Shown piece after piece: positions 1-7,108 of a stretch of 8,325 nt of DNA. Position 1 is the stretch's first letter. Each line of letters opens with the position of its first letter. Source of the stretch: an uncultured Lachnospiraceae bacterium (lineage in GTDB: Bacteria > Bacillota > Clostridia > Lachnospirales > Lachnospiraceae); the NCBI GenBank assembly GCA_947178115.1, contig CAMWXF010000058.1:1-8325 (forward strand). Direction: 5' to 3'. The translations under genes were made by a program, and so were the position numbers. The notes beneath the pieces were generated by a model. It saw only the letters and a program-made list of their open reading frames with translations, had not been told where the DNA came from and ran no database searches.

Positions 1-11
1 ATATCATGAAT

Positions 12-41
12 CTGACATTTTTGTATATAATCTTGTATATT
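12..41 (+). promoter_or_regulatory. Candidate sigma-A promoter of the GH16/GH94 unit
   Basis: CTGACA at 12-17 (one mismatch to TTGACA) lies 18 bases before TATATT at 36-41 (one mismatch to TATAAT), which would put the transcript start near 48 and leave a leader of about 55 nt. A perfect TATAAT at 59-64 and another at 26-31 lack a good -35 at normal spacing. TTGTATAT occurs twice here (21-28 and 33-40) with a 12-base period, so part of the match may just reflect AT-rich repeats. Assignment is by consensus only. Confidence 0.4.
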
Positions 42-52
42 AAAGGCGGATT

Positions 53-93
53 TCAGATTATAATTCTGACATAATCGTAGAAACGGAAACGAA
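53..93 (+). promoter_or_regulatory. Operator-like sites upstream of the GH16 gene
   Basis: TCAGA (53-57) and TCTGA (65-69) form a perfect inverted repeat around a 7-base TTATAAT centre, and would overlap or closely follow the proposed transcript start. Further on, GTAGAAACGGAAACGA (77-92) contains two GAAACG units and partly resembles CcpA cre or LacI-family operators, which often carry GAAACG half-sites, but it has several mismatches to the cre consensus and is not a clean palindrome. Both sites would suit sugar-dependent control. The regulator is unknown and no regulator gene is in the window. Confidence 0.3.
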
Positions 94-103
94 AGGGGTT
101 AAT

Positions 104-2491
104 ATGAGAAAGAACTTATGGAAAAGTATAATGGCAATTCTTACGGTGGGGGCAATTATCCCGTTTACTGTGTCCTGCGGTAGAAATGAGGGAGGGGAAA
201 ATGTGAATACTGAAGAGCCACAAAATGTTATATCGGAAGATGATAATTCGGAAACGGAGAACTCGGAAACGGATGTGCCGGAAGCAGGTCATGAAGGCTA
301 CACCCTGATATGGGAGGAACAGTTCGACGGGGATTCCCTGAATCGGGAAGACTGGAATGTTGAGCTGCATGATCCGGGTTGGGTGAACGAGGAACTGCAG
401 GCATATGTGGATTCCACTGACAACATTTATATTGAAGACGGGGATCTGGTACTTAAACCAATCGAAACGGTAAATGAAGACGGAACGAAGTCTTATACAT
501 CAGGAAGGGTGAATACGCAGAACAAACACGACTTCAAATACGGACTGTTTGAGGCCAGACTGAAGGTTCCGAAAGGACAGGGATTTCTGCCGGCATTCTG
601 GATGATGCCTACGAGTGAAAATCTCTATGGGCAGTGGCCAAGATGCGGTGAGATCGATATTATGGAAATTATGGGACAGGCAACGAATACCTTATACGGA
701 ACGATCCATTACGGCAATCCCCACAGCGAAAGCCAGGGAACTTATGTATTGGAAGGGAGTAAATTTTCCGATGATTACCATGTCTTTAGTGTAGAGTGGG
801 AACCGGGTAAGATGAGCTGGTATGTGGACGGCAATCTGTACCATACGGAGAATGACTGGTATTCCAGAACAGAAGGACAGGGGGAAATTACTTATCCGGC
901 GCCTTTTGACCAGCCGTTCTATATCATCCTGAATCTGGCTGTCGGCGGTAGCTGGGTTGGATATCCTAATTCAACCACAGACATTGCGAATGCGGAATAC
1001 AGAATTGATTATGTGAGGGCATATCAGAAGGACAGCTATGACGAGAATGTGGAAAAGCCGGTAGAAGAGGTTATTATACGGGAACCGGATGAGAACGGGA
1101 ATTATATCAATAACGGAGATTTCGCTGACGCGGAGGATTTAACGGATGAGTCGGACTGGATATTCCTTAAGTTTTCCGGCGGAGCGGCAACTGCCCAGAT
1201 TCAGGACAATGAGATCTTCATTGATTCCTCGTCACAAGGAACTGAGGAGTACAGTGTGCAGCTTGTCCAGCCGAATATTCCGATGCAGAGGGGCAGCACA
1301 TACCTGATCAGTTTCGACGCTTACGCAGATGCAAACAGAATCATGAGAGTAGCTGTAACAGCACCGTACCGTGACTGGATTCGTTATTTTGAAGATACGC
1401 CGGTGGAGCTGACAACGGCGAAGCAGACCTATACATTTGAATTTACAATGAAGAACAGTGATGATGGAAGAGGACGTCTGGAGTTTAATATGGGTTCGAC
1501 TGGTTCCACGGCAGGCATTTATATAAGCAATGTATCGGTTGTTAAGACGGGAGAAGTGGATCTTGGCAGTGAAGAAAAGACTGTTCTGGCGGACGGAAAC
1601 TATGTCTATAACGGAAGCTTCCAGGAGGGTACAGACCGTCTGGGATACTGGGATACATCGGCTGCAGGCGGTGCGGAAGTCATGGTAACCAATGAAAATA
1701 ACATAAGGAAACTGAAAGTGTCGGTTCCGGAAGGAACCACAGCGGATGATCCGGTGGTGATCTTCCAGGAGGGCCTCGCATTGCCGGATGGCGACTATGC
1801 AGTAAGTTTGCTTGCCGAAGGGGAAAGCGGAAAGCATGTGAATGTAACAGTGGCAGGTCAGGAGTTTGAAGTGGAGCTGACAGGTCAGGAGCAGAGCTTT
1901 AGTCAGAAATTCAGTATTGCCGGTAAATTAACAGAAGAGGATGCACGCATTGCATTTGCGTTTAGTGAACCCGGAGTGTTCTATCTGGATGATGTTCGTG
2001 TGGAAGAGGACAGCCTGATCAAGAACGGAAGTTTCAATGCGGGATTTGCAGGGTATGAGGTCTATGCGTACAACGCTTCCGATGTGGAATATGTGGTGGA
2101 CAGCCTGAGCGAAGACAATGCGGCAGATTTCTCGATCCTCAATACGGGGGATGAGGCATGGAAGATTCAGCTGAAACAGAATAATATTGAATTGGAAAAT
2201 GGACAGTGGTACAGACTTTCTCTGAATGCAAAGTCAGATATTGACAGAAAGCTCATGTTTGCGATTCAAAGAGACGGAACGGATGATGATGACTGGACGG
2301 CCTATTCAGGAGAATCGATTGTGGAGCTTGGCAGCGATTACCAGACCTATGAAATTGAGTTCCAGATGGAAGCAGATACTGACTTTATGTCCGTACTGAG
2401 TATTTCCATGGGAGCCGTTGACGGAACGCAGATCGGCCAGAAACACCGTGTATGTATTGATAATATCAATCTGGAAAAGATTGAAAAATAA
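104..2491 (+). CDS. Secreted GH16 beta-glucanase lipoprotein (laminarinase type) with three CBM4/9-like modules
   Basis: Likely endo-beta-1,3- or mixed-linkage glucanase anchored on the outer face of the membrane. Residues 1-25 are a lipoprotein signal: K/R start, hydrophobic core, then TVSC with Cys25 as the probable lipidated residue; Thr at -3 is slightly atypical. Residues about 28-65 are an acidic, low-complexity linker. Residues about 66-310 are the GH16 jelly-roll with the motif GEIDIME; Glu183 should be the nucleophile, Asp185 the helper and Glu188 the acid/base. The ExDxxE spacing and the preceding WPRCGEID context are those of laminarinase-like GH16. Three beta-sandwich modules follow, each opening with an N-G-(S/D)-F signature: about 331-485, 498-635 and 638-795. 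The first and third resemble CBM4/9; the middle one is more divergent. Start supported by GAAAGGGG at 91-98. Exact linkage preference cannot be read from sequence. Probably co-transcribed with the downstream phosphorylase. Confidence 0.9.
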   Translation: MRKNLWKSIMAILTVGAIIPFTVSCGRNEGGENVNTEEPQNVISEDDNSETENSETDVPEAGHEGYTLIWEEQFDGDSLNREDWNVELHDPGWVNEELQAYVDSTDNIYIEDGDLVLKPIETVNEDGTKSYTSGRVNTQNKHDFKYGLFEARLKVPKGQGFLPAFWMMPTSENLYGQWPRCGEIDIMEIMGQATNTLYGTIHYGNPHSESQGTYVLEGSKFSDDYHVFSVEWEPGKMSWYVDGNLYHTENDWYSRTEGQGEITYPAPFDQPFYIILNLAVGGSWVGYPNSTTDIANAEYRIDYVRAYQKDSYDENVEKPVEEVIIREPDENGNYINNGDFADAEDLTDESDWIFLKFSGGAATAQIQDNEIFIDSSSQGTEEYSVQLVQPNIPMQRGSTYLISFDAYADANRIMRVAVTAPYRDWIRYFEDTPVELTTAKQTYTFEFTMKNSDDGRGRLEFNMGSTGSTAGIYISNVSVVKTGEVDLGSEEKTVLADGNYVYNGSFQEGTDRLGYWDTSAAGGAEVMVTNENNIRKLKVSVPEGTTADDPVVIFQEGLALPDGDYAVSLLAEGESGKHVNVTVAGQEFEVELTGQEQSFSQKFSIAGKLTEEDARIAFAFSEPGVFYLDDVRVEEDSLIKNGSFNAGFAGYEVYAYNASDVEYVVDSLSEDNAADFSILNTGDEAWKIQLKQNNIELENGQWYRLSLNAKSDIDRKLMFAIQRDGTDDDDWTAYSGESIVELGSDYQTYEIEFQMEADTDFMSVLSISMGAVDGTQIGQKHRVCIDNINLEKIEK

Positions 2492-2597
2492 AATAACTGT
2501 TCAGAAGGTGCTTCGTAGTTGTGAAGAACAGGGCTCTGAATCGTTACAAAATAAAGATCTATGTTTGGGAATCAGTTTTAAAATGTCCAATATTTTG

Positions 2598-2603
2598 AAG
2601 GAG
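2598..2603 (+). promoter_or_regulatory. Ribosome binding site that fixes the GH94 start at 2611
   Basis: AAGGAG at 2598-2603 lies 7 bases before the ATG at 2611 but only 1 base before the in-frame ATG at 2605. The 2611 start gives MKFGYFDD, the usual N-terminus of GH94 phosphorylases, so the earlier ATG is very probably not used. Confidence 0.8.
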
Positions 2604-2610
2604 AATGAGT

Positions 2611-5025
2611 ATGAAGTTTGGTTATTTTGATGATGTGAAACGTGAATATGTAATTGACAGGCCGGATACGCCGGCACCCTGGGCGAACTATCTTGGTTCC
2701 CCGGAGTATGGTGCTGTTATTTCCAACAATGCCGGCGGATACAGCTTTGCGAAATCCGGTGCCAATGGCAGGATTCTGCGTTATGTTTTTAATAATTTTG
2801 ACCAGCCCGGACGTTACATTTATATACGCGATAACGAGAGTAAGGATTATTGGTCTGCCTCGTGGCAGCCGGTCGGGAAGGATCTTGCAGATTATAAAAG
2901 CGAATGCCGCCACGGAACGGCATATACCAGGATGAATGCGGATTACAGTGATATTCATTCAGAGGCTTTATATTATGTTCCGTTGGACAGATCCTATGAG
3001 GTTTGGAATCTGAAAGTGACGAATCTTTCTAAGGAAGCAAGAAGTCTGACGATTACAGGATACGCAGAGTTTACCAATGTTAATAATTATGAACATGATC
3101 AGGTGAATTTACAGTATTCGCAGTTTATTACCAGGACAGCTTTTAAGGGAAATCGGATTTGTCAGATGATCCATGGTAATCTGGATACTTTGGAGGAAGG
3201 TGAGGACGTAGATAACAAAACTGTTATTGAACGCTTTTTTGGACTGGCAGGAGCTGAAGTTTCCTCATTTTGCGGAGATAAAGAAAAGTTCCTTGGGCGT
3301 TATCATGGTTATGGCAATCCTGAGGGCGTGATTCGGGGAGATCTCGGAGGAGAACTTAATTATAATGAAAACGGATGCGGAGCTCTTTCCGTTCAGATTT
3401 CATTAGCGCCGGGAGAGACTAAGAGCATAGCGTTTGTTCTGGGTATGAAAGTGAACGCAGAAGCAGAGAGTATTCTGGAACAGTATCAGAATCCCGAAGA
3501 GACATGCGGGAAAGAGCTGGAAGAATTGATCGCCTATTGGCATGGGAAGCTCTCTCATTTTCAGGTGAAAACACCCAGTCCGGAATTTGATACCATGATT
3601 AATACGTGGAATGCTTATAACTGCTTTATGACATTTATATGGTCACGTGCGGCTTCTTTTATCTATTGCGGTCTTCGCAACGGATACGGATACCGTGATA
3701 CGGTGCAGGACATTCAGGGTGTGATCCATCTTGCGCCGGAAATGGCAGTGGAGAAGATTCGTTTCATGCTTTCAGCGCAGGTGGATAACGGCGGTGGTCT
3801 GCCGCTTGTAAAGTTTACCCATAACGCAGGGCATGAGGATACGCCGGATGATCCGTCTTATGTACAGGAAACAGGACATCCCGCATACCGGGCGGATGAT
3901 GCTTTGTGGTTGTTCCCGACGGTTTACAAATATGTTTCCGAAGCAGGCGATCTTTCCTTTATTGACGAGGTTATTCCCTTTGCGAATAAGGATGAAGGTA
4001 CAGTGTATGAACATCTGAAACGCGCAATTGATTTTTCCATGAATCATTTGGGAATCCATGGTATGCCCGCCGGATTGTACGCGGATTGGAATGACTGCCT
4101 GAGGCTTGGCAAGGACGGGGAATCTTCTTTCGTGGCGCTGCAGTTTTATTATGCCATGACAATTATGAAGAAGTTTGCTGCATATAAAGAAGATCAGGAT
4201 TATATTGGTTATCTGGAGGAGAAACAGGAGAAACTCGGATCGATCATACAGGAACTTTGTTGGAATGAAGACAGATTTATTCGGGGATTTACGGAAAAAG
4301 GTGAAGTTATCGGGAAACGTACCGATCCTGAAGCAAATATGTGGTTAAATCCCCAGAGTTGGGCAGTGATCAGCGGATTGGCCACGGATGAGCAGGCGGA
4401 TGCGGCATTGGATACGGTATTCAGTAGATTGAATACGGAATATGGAGCGATCTTAATGGATCCGCCGTATCATGAGCATGCTTTCGACGGTGCGCTTGCA
4501 GTGATCTATAATCCGGGAACGAAAGAAAACTCAGGAATTTTTTCACAGTCACAGGGCTGGATTATTCTTGCAGAGGCGCTTAGGGGGCATGGGGATCGTG
4601 CTTATACATACTTTATGGAAAATGCCCCGGCAGCTCAGAATGACAGAGCGGAGATACGCAGGCTGGAGCCGTATTGTTACGGGCAGTTTACGGAAGGTAA
4701 GGCCAGTCCGCATTTTGGACGTTCTCATGTGCATTGGCTGACAGGAACCGCATCTACGGTTATGGTAGGGTGCGTAGAAGGAATACTGGGCATGCGTCCT
4801 GATTTTTATGGTCTCAGGATATCGCCTTCGATTCCGAAGGAATGGGAAGCTTTTGAAATTGAGAAAGATTTCAGAGGGAACCATCTGCATATCGTAGTCA
4901 AAAACCCCGGACATGCGGAGTCAGGATGCAGGAAACTTATAGTAAATGGAAGAGAAATGGAAGGAAATTATATTCCGGAAGAATTCTTAAAGGAGCAGTC
5001 GGAAATTGAATTGATCATGTCGTAA
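2611..5025 (+). CDS. GH94 disaccharide phosphorylase (laminaribiose/cellobiose/chitobiose phosphorylase-like)
   Basis: Cytosolic inverting phosphorylase that would split a beta-linked disaccharide with phosphate into an alpha-sugar 1-phosphate and a free sugar. At 804 residues it matches the usual GH94 length of about 800. An N-terminal beta-sandwich (about 1-280) is followed by linker helices and the (alpha/alpha)6 catalytic barrel. Visible landmarks are GYRDTVQD (360-367), DNGGGLP (392-398), DDALWL (429-434), the catalytic ADWNDC segment (491-496; acid probably Asp495), NPGTKENSGIF (634-644) and HWLTGTAS (708-715) in the phosphate-binding part. No signal peptide. The N-terminal third (RPDTPAPWANYLG, then DYWSASWQPVGK) reads closer, from memory, to chitobiose phosphorylase than to classical cellobiose phosphorylase, which has PYPWINYLG. 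The GH16 neighbour 119 bases upstream argues for a glucose disaccharide such as laminaribiose. Substrate therefore unresolved; family assignment firm. Confidence 0.92.
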   Translation: MKFGYFDDVKREYVIDRPDTPAPWANYLGSPEYGAVISNNAGGYSFAKSGANGRILRYVFNNFDQPGRYIYIRDNESKDYWSASWQPVGKDLADYKSECRHGTAYTRMNADYSDIHSEALYYVPLDRSYEVWNLKVTNLSKEARSLTITGYAEFTNVNNYEHDQVNLQYSQFITRTAFKGNRICQMIHGNLDTLEEGEDVDNKTVIERFFGLAGAEVSSFCGDKEKFLGRYHGYGNPEGVIRGDLGGELNYNENGCGALSVQISLAPGETKSIAFVLGMKVNAEAESILEQYQNPEETCGKELEELIAYWHGKLSHFQVKTPSPEFDTMINTWNAYNCFMTFIWSRAASFIYCGLRNGYGYRDTVQDIQGVIHLAPEMAVEKIRFMLSAQVDNGGGLPLVKFTHNAGHEDTPDDPSYVQETGHPAYRADDALWLFPTVYKYVSEAGDLSFIDEVIPFANKDEGTVYEHLKRAIDFSMNHLGIHGMPAGLYADWNDCLRLGKDGESSFVALQFYYAMTIMKKFAAYKEDQDYIGYLEEKQEKLGSIIQELCWNEDRFIRGFTEKGEVIGKRTDPEANMWLNPQSWAVISGLATDEQADAALDTVFSRLNTEYGAILMDPPYHEHAFDGALAVIYNPGTKENSGIFSQSQGWIILAEALRGHGDRAYTYFMENAPAAQNDRAEIRRLEPYCYGQFTEGKASPHFGRSHVHWLTGTASTVMVGCVEGILGMRPDFYGLRISPSIPKEWEAFEIEKDFRGNHLHIVVKNPGHAESGCRKLIVNGREMEGNYIPEEFLKEQSEIELIMS

Positions 5026-5044
5026 ATGCATAATTAACATAGAC

Positions 5045-5092
5045 AAAACCCGTTTCTTTTAGGTGAAATATACTAACGGAAACGGGTTTTTT
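5045..5092 (+). terminator. Rho-independent terminator after the GH94 gene
   Basis: AAAACCCGTTTC (5045-5056) pairs perfectly over 12 bases with GAAACGGGTTTT (5079-5090) around a 22-nt loop, and the T-run continues to 5092. It lies 20 bases after the GH94 stop codon and separates the glucan genes from the signalling genes. Confidence 0.9.
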
Positions 5093-5095
5093 GAC

Positions 5096-5124
5096 TTCAC
5101 AATTGTCGCATTATTTGATAGAAT
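5096..5124 (+). promoter_or_regulatory. Sigma-A promoter with extended -10 for the C_GCAxxG_C_C-GGDEF-EAL gene
   Basis: TTCACA at 5096-5101 and TAGAAT at 5119-5124 each differ from consensus by one base and are 17 bases apart. TG at 5116-5117 gives an extended -10 (TGATAGAAT). It begins directly after the upstream terminator. Predicted start near 5131 leaves a leader of about 95 nt. Confidence 0.6.
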
Positions 5125-5149
5125 ATGGCTAGGGGTTAGGAGTATATTA

Positions 5150-5212
5150 CATAGGCATAAACAGGGTTATCATAAATGCGGAGCAAAGAATAGTCGGCAT
5201 GGCCGGTTGCAG
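5150..5212 (+). other. Structured 5' leader, possibly a degenerate c-di-GMP-I-like riboswitch
   Basis: The leader contains a compact hairpin, GTCGGC (5193-5198) with GCCGGT (5202-5207) around an AUG triloop (two end pairs are G-U), and an alternative outer pairing GCAA (5183-5186) with TTGC (5207-5210). GCAT (5155-5158) can pair with ATGC (5176-5179). The order GGCATAAAC, then GGAGCAAAG, then ATGGCCGGTTGCAGAAA loosely recalls the GEMM/c-di-GMP-I order GGCAAAC, GACGCAAAG, ATGGC..CGGTTGCCGAAA. However, the normal P1b hairpin with its GAAA tetraloop and several conserved bases are not evident. The fold ends 7-10 bases before the GGGG ribosome binding site (5217-5220), so it could affect translation. 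The match is suggestive only. Confidence 0.2.
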
Positions 5213-5226
5213 AAACGGGGTATTAT

Positions 5227-6978
5227 ATGACACACAAAGAGAAGGCAGAGCAGTTATTGCATCAACAGTACCACTGCTCACAGGCGTTATTCGGGGCGTA
5301 TGCGGAGGAACTCGGTCTTGATTTAAAGACTGCTTTTAAGATCAGTACGTGTTTCGGCGGTGGTATGCGTCAGGGCGGCACCTGCGGTTGTATCACGGCG
5401 GGTTTGCTGGTGCTGGGACTAGCCATGGGATTTTATGATGCGCAGGACAAAGAACGGGAAATCTACGGCAATAAGAAGACAGCAGAGTTTACCAAAATGT
5501 TTGAAGAGCGGATGCAGGGGGATGTATTTTGCAGGGATATTCTGGGTAAGGATATATCCAAGCCGGAAGGTATGGCAGCGATCCGAAAGGAAGGTTTGAT
5601 TCTGAAGAAGTGTCCCAGAGCCCTTAATGTCGCGATCGATATACTGGATGAACTGCTGGAAGAATTCTGCAACGACATGGCAACGAACAGTATTGAACTG
5701 CAGGATATACCGGAAAATAACGAGATGGAGAGCGTGCTTAAAAGCATCGGCAAACTCAGAAGGTTTCGGCGCAATGCCAACCATCTCGTGTATTCTGCAA
5801 CAAAGAATGTGGGATTTATACAATTTGATATTCGTAAATTTAAGATCGTAAATGATTTGTACGGTGAGAAATTCGGTGATGAGATTCTGGACTTTATAGC
5901 GGACAAGCTTGGTGAAATCTGTCGTGCTGATCAGTTTTTTGTTAATCTGCGAAGCGACGTATTTATGGTAGTGACGGAATATGATAAAGAAGAAGAGCTG
6001 GAAGAATTTATACGTAAACTGGATGCCGCGATCTGCAGCTTTAAGAATGTAAAGATTCAGATGTCCTACGGTGTATATACAGTAGAAGATAAGGAGATGG
6101 AGCTGCGGCAGATGGAGGATCGTGCCGCGATGGCGAGGAAGGCGGCCAAGAACAGTATAGTCACCAATATTTTATTCTATAAGGAGCAGTTTAAGGAGTC
6201 ACTGTATAACAGGAAGTTTATTGAAGAGAACATGCAGACGGCGATTACGGAGAGGCAGTTCATGATGTATCTCCAGCCTAAGTACAGTATTGCAAAGAAT
6301 GAGATCATCGGTGCGGAGGCTCTGGTGCGGTGGAAACATCCGGAGCGCGGCATGATCTTTCCGGATCAGTTTATTCCGATTATTGAGGAAAACGGATTTA
6401 TCAGAAAAGTCGATTATTACATATGGGAAGAGGCATGCCGATTTATCAAGAAATGTGAGGAATTATCGATTACCACATGTCCGATCTCGGTTAATGTGTC
6501 ACGGATGCATTTAGGTGATGATGAATGCATCAAGGTGCTGTCTGATTTGATCAGAAATACCGGAATCCCTAAGAAGCTGTTAGAATTAGAGATTACGGAG
6601 ACAGTGGATGATCAGCAGGTGAGTATGAAGGCGTTCCAGTTGAAAGAGGAGGGCTATACGCTGTTGATGGATGATTTCGGAAGCGGTTATTCCTCTCTTA
6701 ATATCCTTCTGGAGACTCCCTTTGACGTGATTAAGCTGGATAAGAAATTCATGGAGAATATGATGCTGTCAGGAAAGGGCAGAATGATTCTGGAGCAGGT
6801 GGCTTCCATGTCCGAGAAGCTGGGTCTGGGATTGTTAGCCGAGGGTGTGGAGACGAAAGAGCAGGTAGATCTGCTGCAGAGCATCGGATGTGATCAGGTA
6901 CAGGGATATTATTATGCGAAGCCTATGCCGAAGGAAGAATTTTTTGAACTTCTGATGAAGCAGAACAGCACAGTATAA
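5227..6978 (+). CDS. C_GCAxxG_C_C redox-type domain fused to degenerate GGDEF and intact EAL (c-di-GMP phosphodiesterase)
   Basis: Likely cytosolic enzyme that hydrolyses c-di-GMP to pGpG under control of a cysteine-rich sensor. Residues 1 to about 145 match the stand-alone C_GCAxxG_C_C family (putative redox-active, about 130-150 aa) at full length, with Cys17, Cys42, Cys53, Cys55 in TCGCITAG, Cys102 and Cys129. After a short linker comes a GGDEF-fold domain (about 190-315): DIRKFKIVND keeps Asp201, but the signature is RSDVF (242-246), so cyclase activity is unlikely and no RxxD inhibitory site is seen. The EAL domain (about 330-575) keeps the catalytic set: EALVRW with Glu364, SVNVSR with Asn423, LEITET (Glu455, Glu458), DDFGSG (Asp482, Asp483), IKLDK with Lys503 and AEGVE (Glu539, Glu542). 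No membrane segments. Start supported by GGGG at 5217-5220 and by the family's usual N-terminus. Domain calls are strong; the sensory role is inferred. Confidence 0.88.
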   Translation: MTHKEKAEQLLHQQYHCSQALFGAYAEELGLDLKTAFKISTCFGGGMRQGGTCGCITAGLLVLGLAMGFYDAQDKEREIYGNKKTAEFTKMFEERMQGDVFCRDILGKDISKPEGMAAIRKEGLILKKCPRALNVAIDILDELLEEFCNDMATNSIELQDIPENNEMESVLKSIGKLRRFRRNANHLVYSATKNVGFIQFDIRKFKIVNDLYGEKFGDEILDFIADKLGEICRADQFFVNLRSDVFMVVTEYDKEEELEEFIRKLDAAICSFKNVKIQMSYGVYTVEDKEMELRQMEDRAAMARKAAKNSIVTNILFYKEQFKESLYNRKFIEENMQTAITERQFMMYLQPKYSIAKNEIIGAEALVRWKHPERGMIFPDQFIPIIEENGFIRKVDYYIWEEACRFIKKCEELSITTCPISVNVSRMHLGDDECIKVLSDLIRNTGIPKKLLELEITETVDDQQVSMKAFQLKEEGYTLLMDDFGSGYSSLNILLETPFDVIKLDKKFMENMMLSGKGRMILEQVASMSEKLGLGLLAEGVETKEQVDLLQSIGCDQVQGYYYAKPMPKEEFFELLMKQNSTV

Positions 6979-7059
6979 CAGTTCGAGATTAACCGGATTT
7001 ATAACTGTCGGCGTTATACTGGACAAAGACCTGTAAAAAAGTTATACTGAGTTATACTC
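6971..7059 (+). repeat. Cluster of GTTATACTG repeats between the two signalling genes
   Basis: The 9-mer GTTATACTG occurs at 7013-7021 and 7041-7049, with an 8-of-9 copy (GTTATACTC) at 7051-7059 exactly 10 bases after the second. Its exact reverse complement CAGTATAAC lies at 6971-6979 across the upstream stop codon. The inverted pair can form a stem extended by AGTT (6980-6983) with AACT (7003-7006). A smaller ATAAC/GTTAT inverted repeat sits at 7001-7017. No T-run follows, so this is not a normal terminator. The 10-base phasing over the promoter suggests a protein binding site. Confidence 0.6.
7020..7048 (+). promoter_or_regulatory. Promoter of the GAF-GGDEF gene, embedded in the repeat cluster
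   Basis: TGGACA (7020-7025) and TATACT (7043-7048), each one mismatch from consensus, are 17 bases apart. The -10 lies inside one GTTATACTG repeat and the -35 abuts another, so a repeat-binding protein would compete with RNA polymerase. Predicted start near 7055, leaving a leader of about 54 nt. Confidence 0.5.
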
Positions 7060-7108
7060 TCGATATATTTAAATAGTAGAGAAAAGGGGACAGGAGAGAA
7101 TACCGGAT

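Noticed and set aside
1232..1837. Long open frame of about 200 codons on the - strand inside the GH16 gene
   Set aside because: It is fully covered by a clear CBM-bearing coding region on the + strand, has no recognisable domain, and its Cys/Arg/Ser/Ile-rich composition is typical of a shadow frame.
2497..2531. Inverted repeat CTGTTC/GAACAG between the GH16 and GH94 genes considered as a terminator
   Set aside because: Only 6 pairs with a 23-nt loop and no T-run; it does not argue against the two genes sharing a transcript.
2605..2610. Earlier in-frame ATG for the GH94 gene (adding Met-Ser)
   Set aside because: Only 1 base separates it from AAGGAG, too close for initiation; the ATG at 2611 has 7-base spacing and gives the family N-terminus.
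2418..2630. Short + strand open frame overlapping the end of the GH16 gene and the start of the GH94 gene
   Set aside because: It overlaps two real genes in another frame, has no ribosome binding site or recognisable product, and spans the intergenic gap by chance.
5463..5906. Overlapping - strand open frames of 134 and 147 codons inside the C_GCAxxG_C_C-GGDEF-EAL gene
   Set aside because: They lie wholly within a strongly supported + strand gene and show no domain or ribosome binding site.
6971..7021. CAGTATAAC/GTTATACTG stem considered as a terminator for the EAL gene
   Set aside because: The stem is AT-rich and is followed by GACAAAGACC, not a T-run. It is better explained as part of the repeat cluster.
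6971..7059. GTTATACTG repeats considered as a CRISPR or mobile-element signature
   Set aside because: The units are 9 bases with irregular spacing and no spacers, and no transposase or integrase gene is present.
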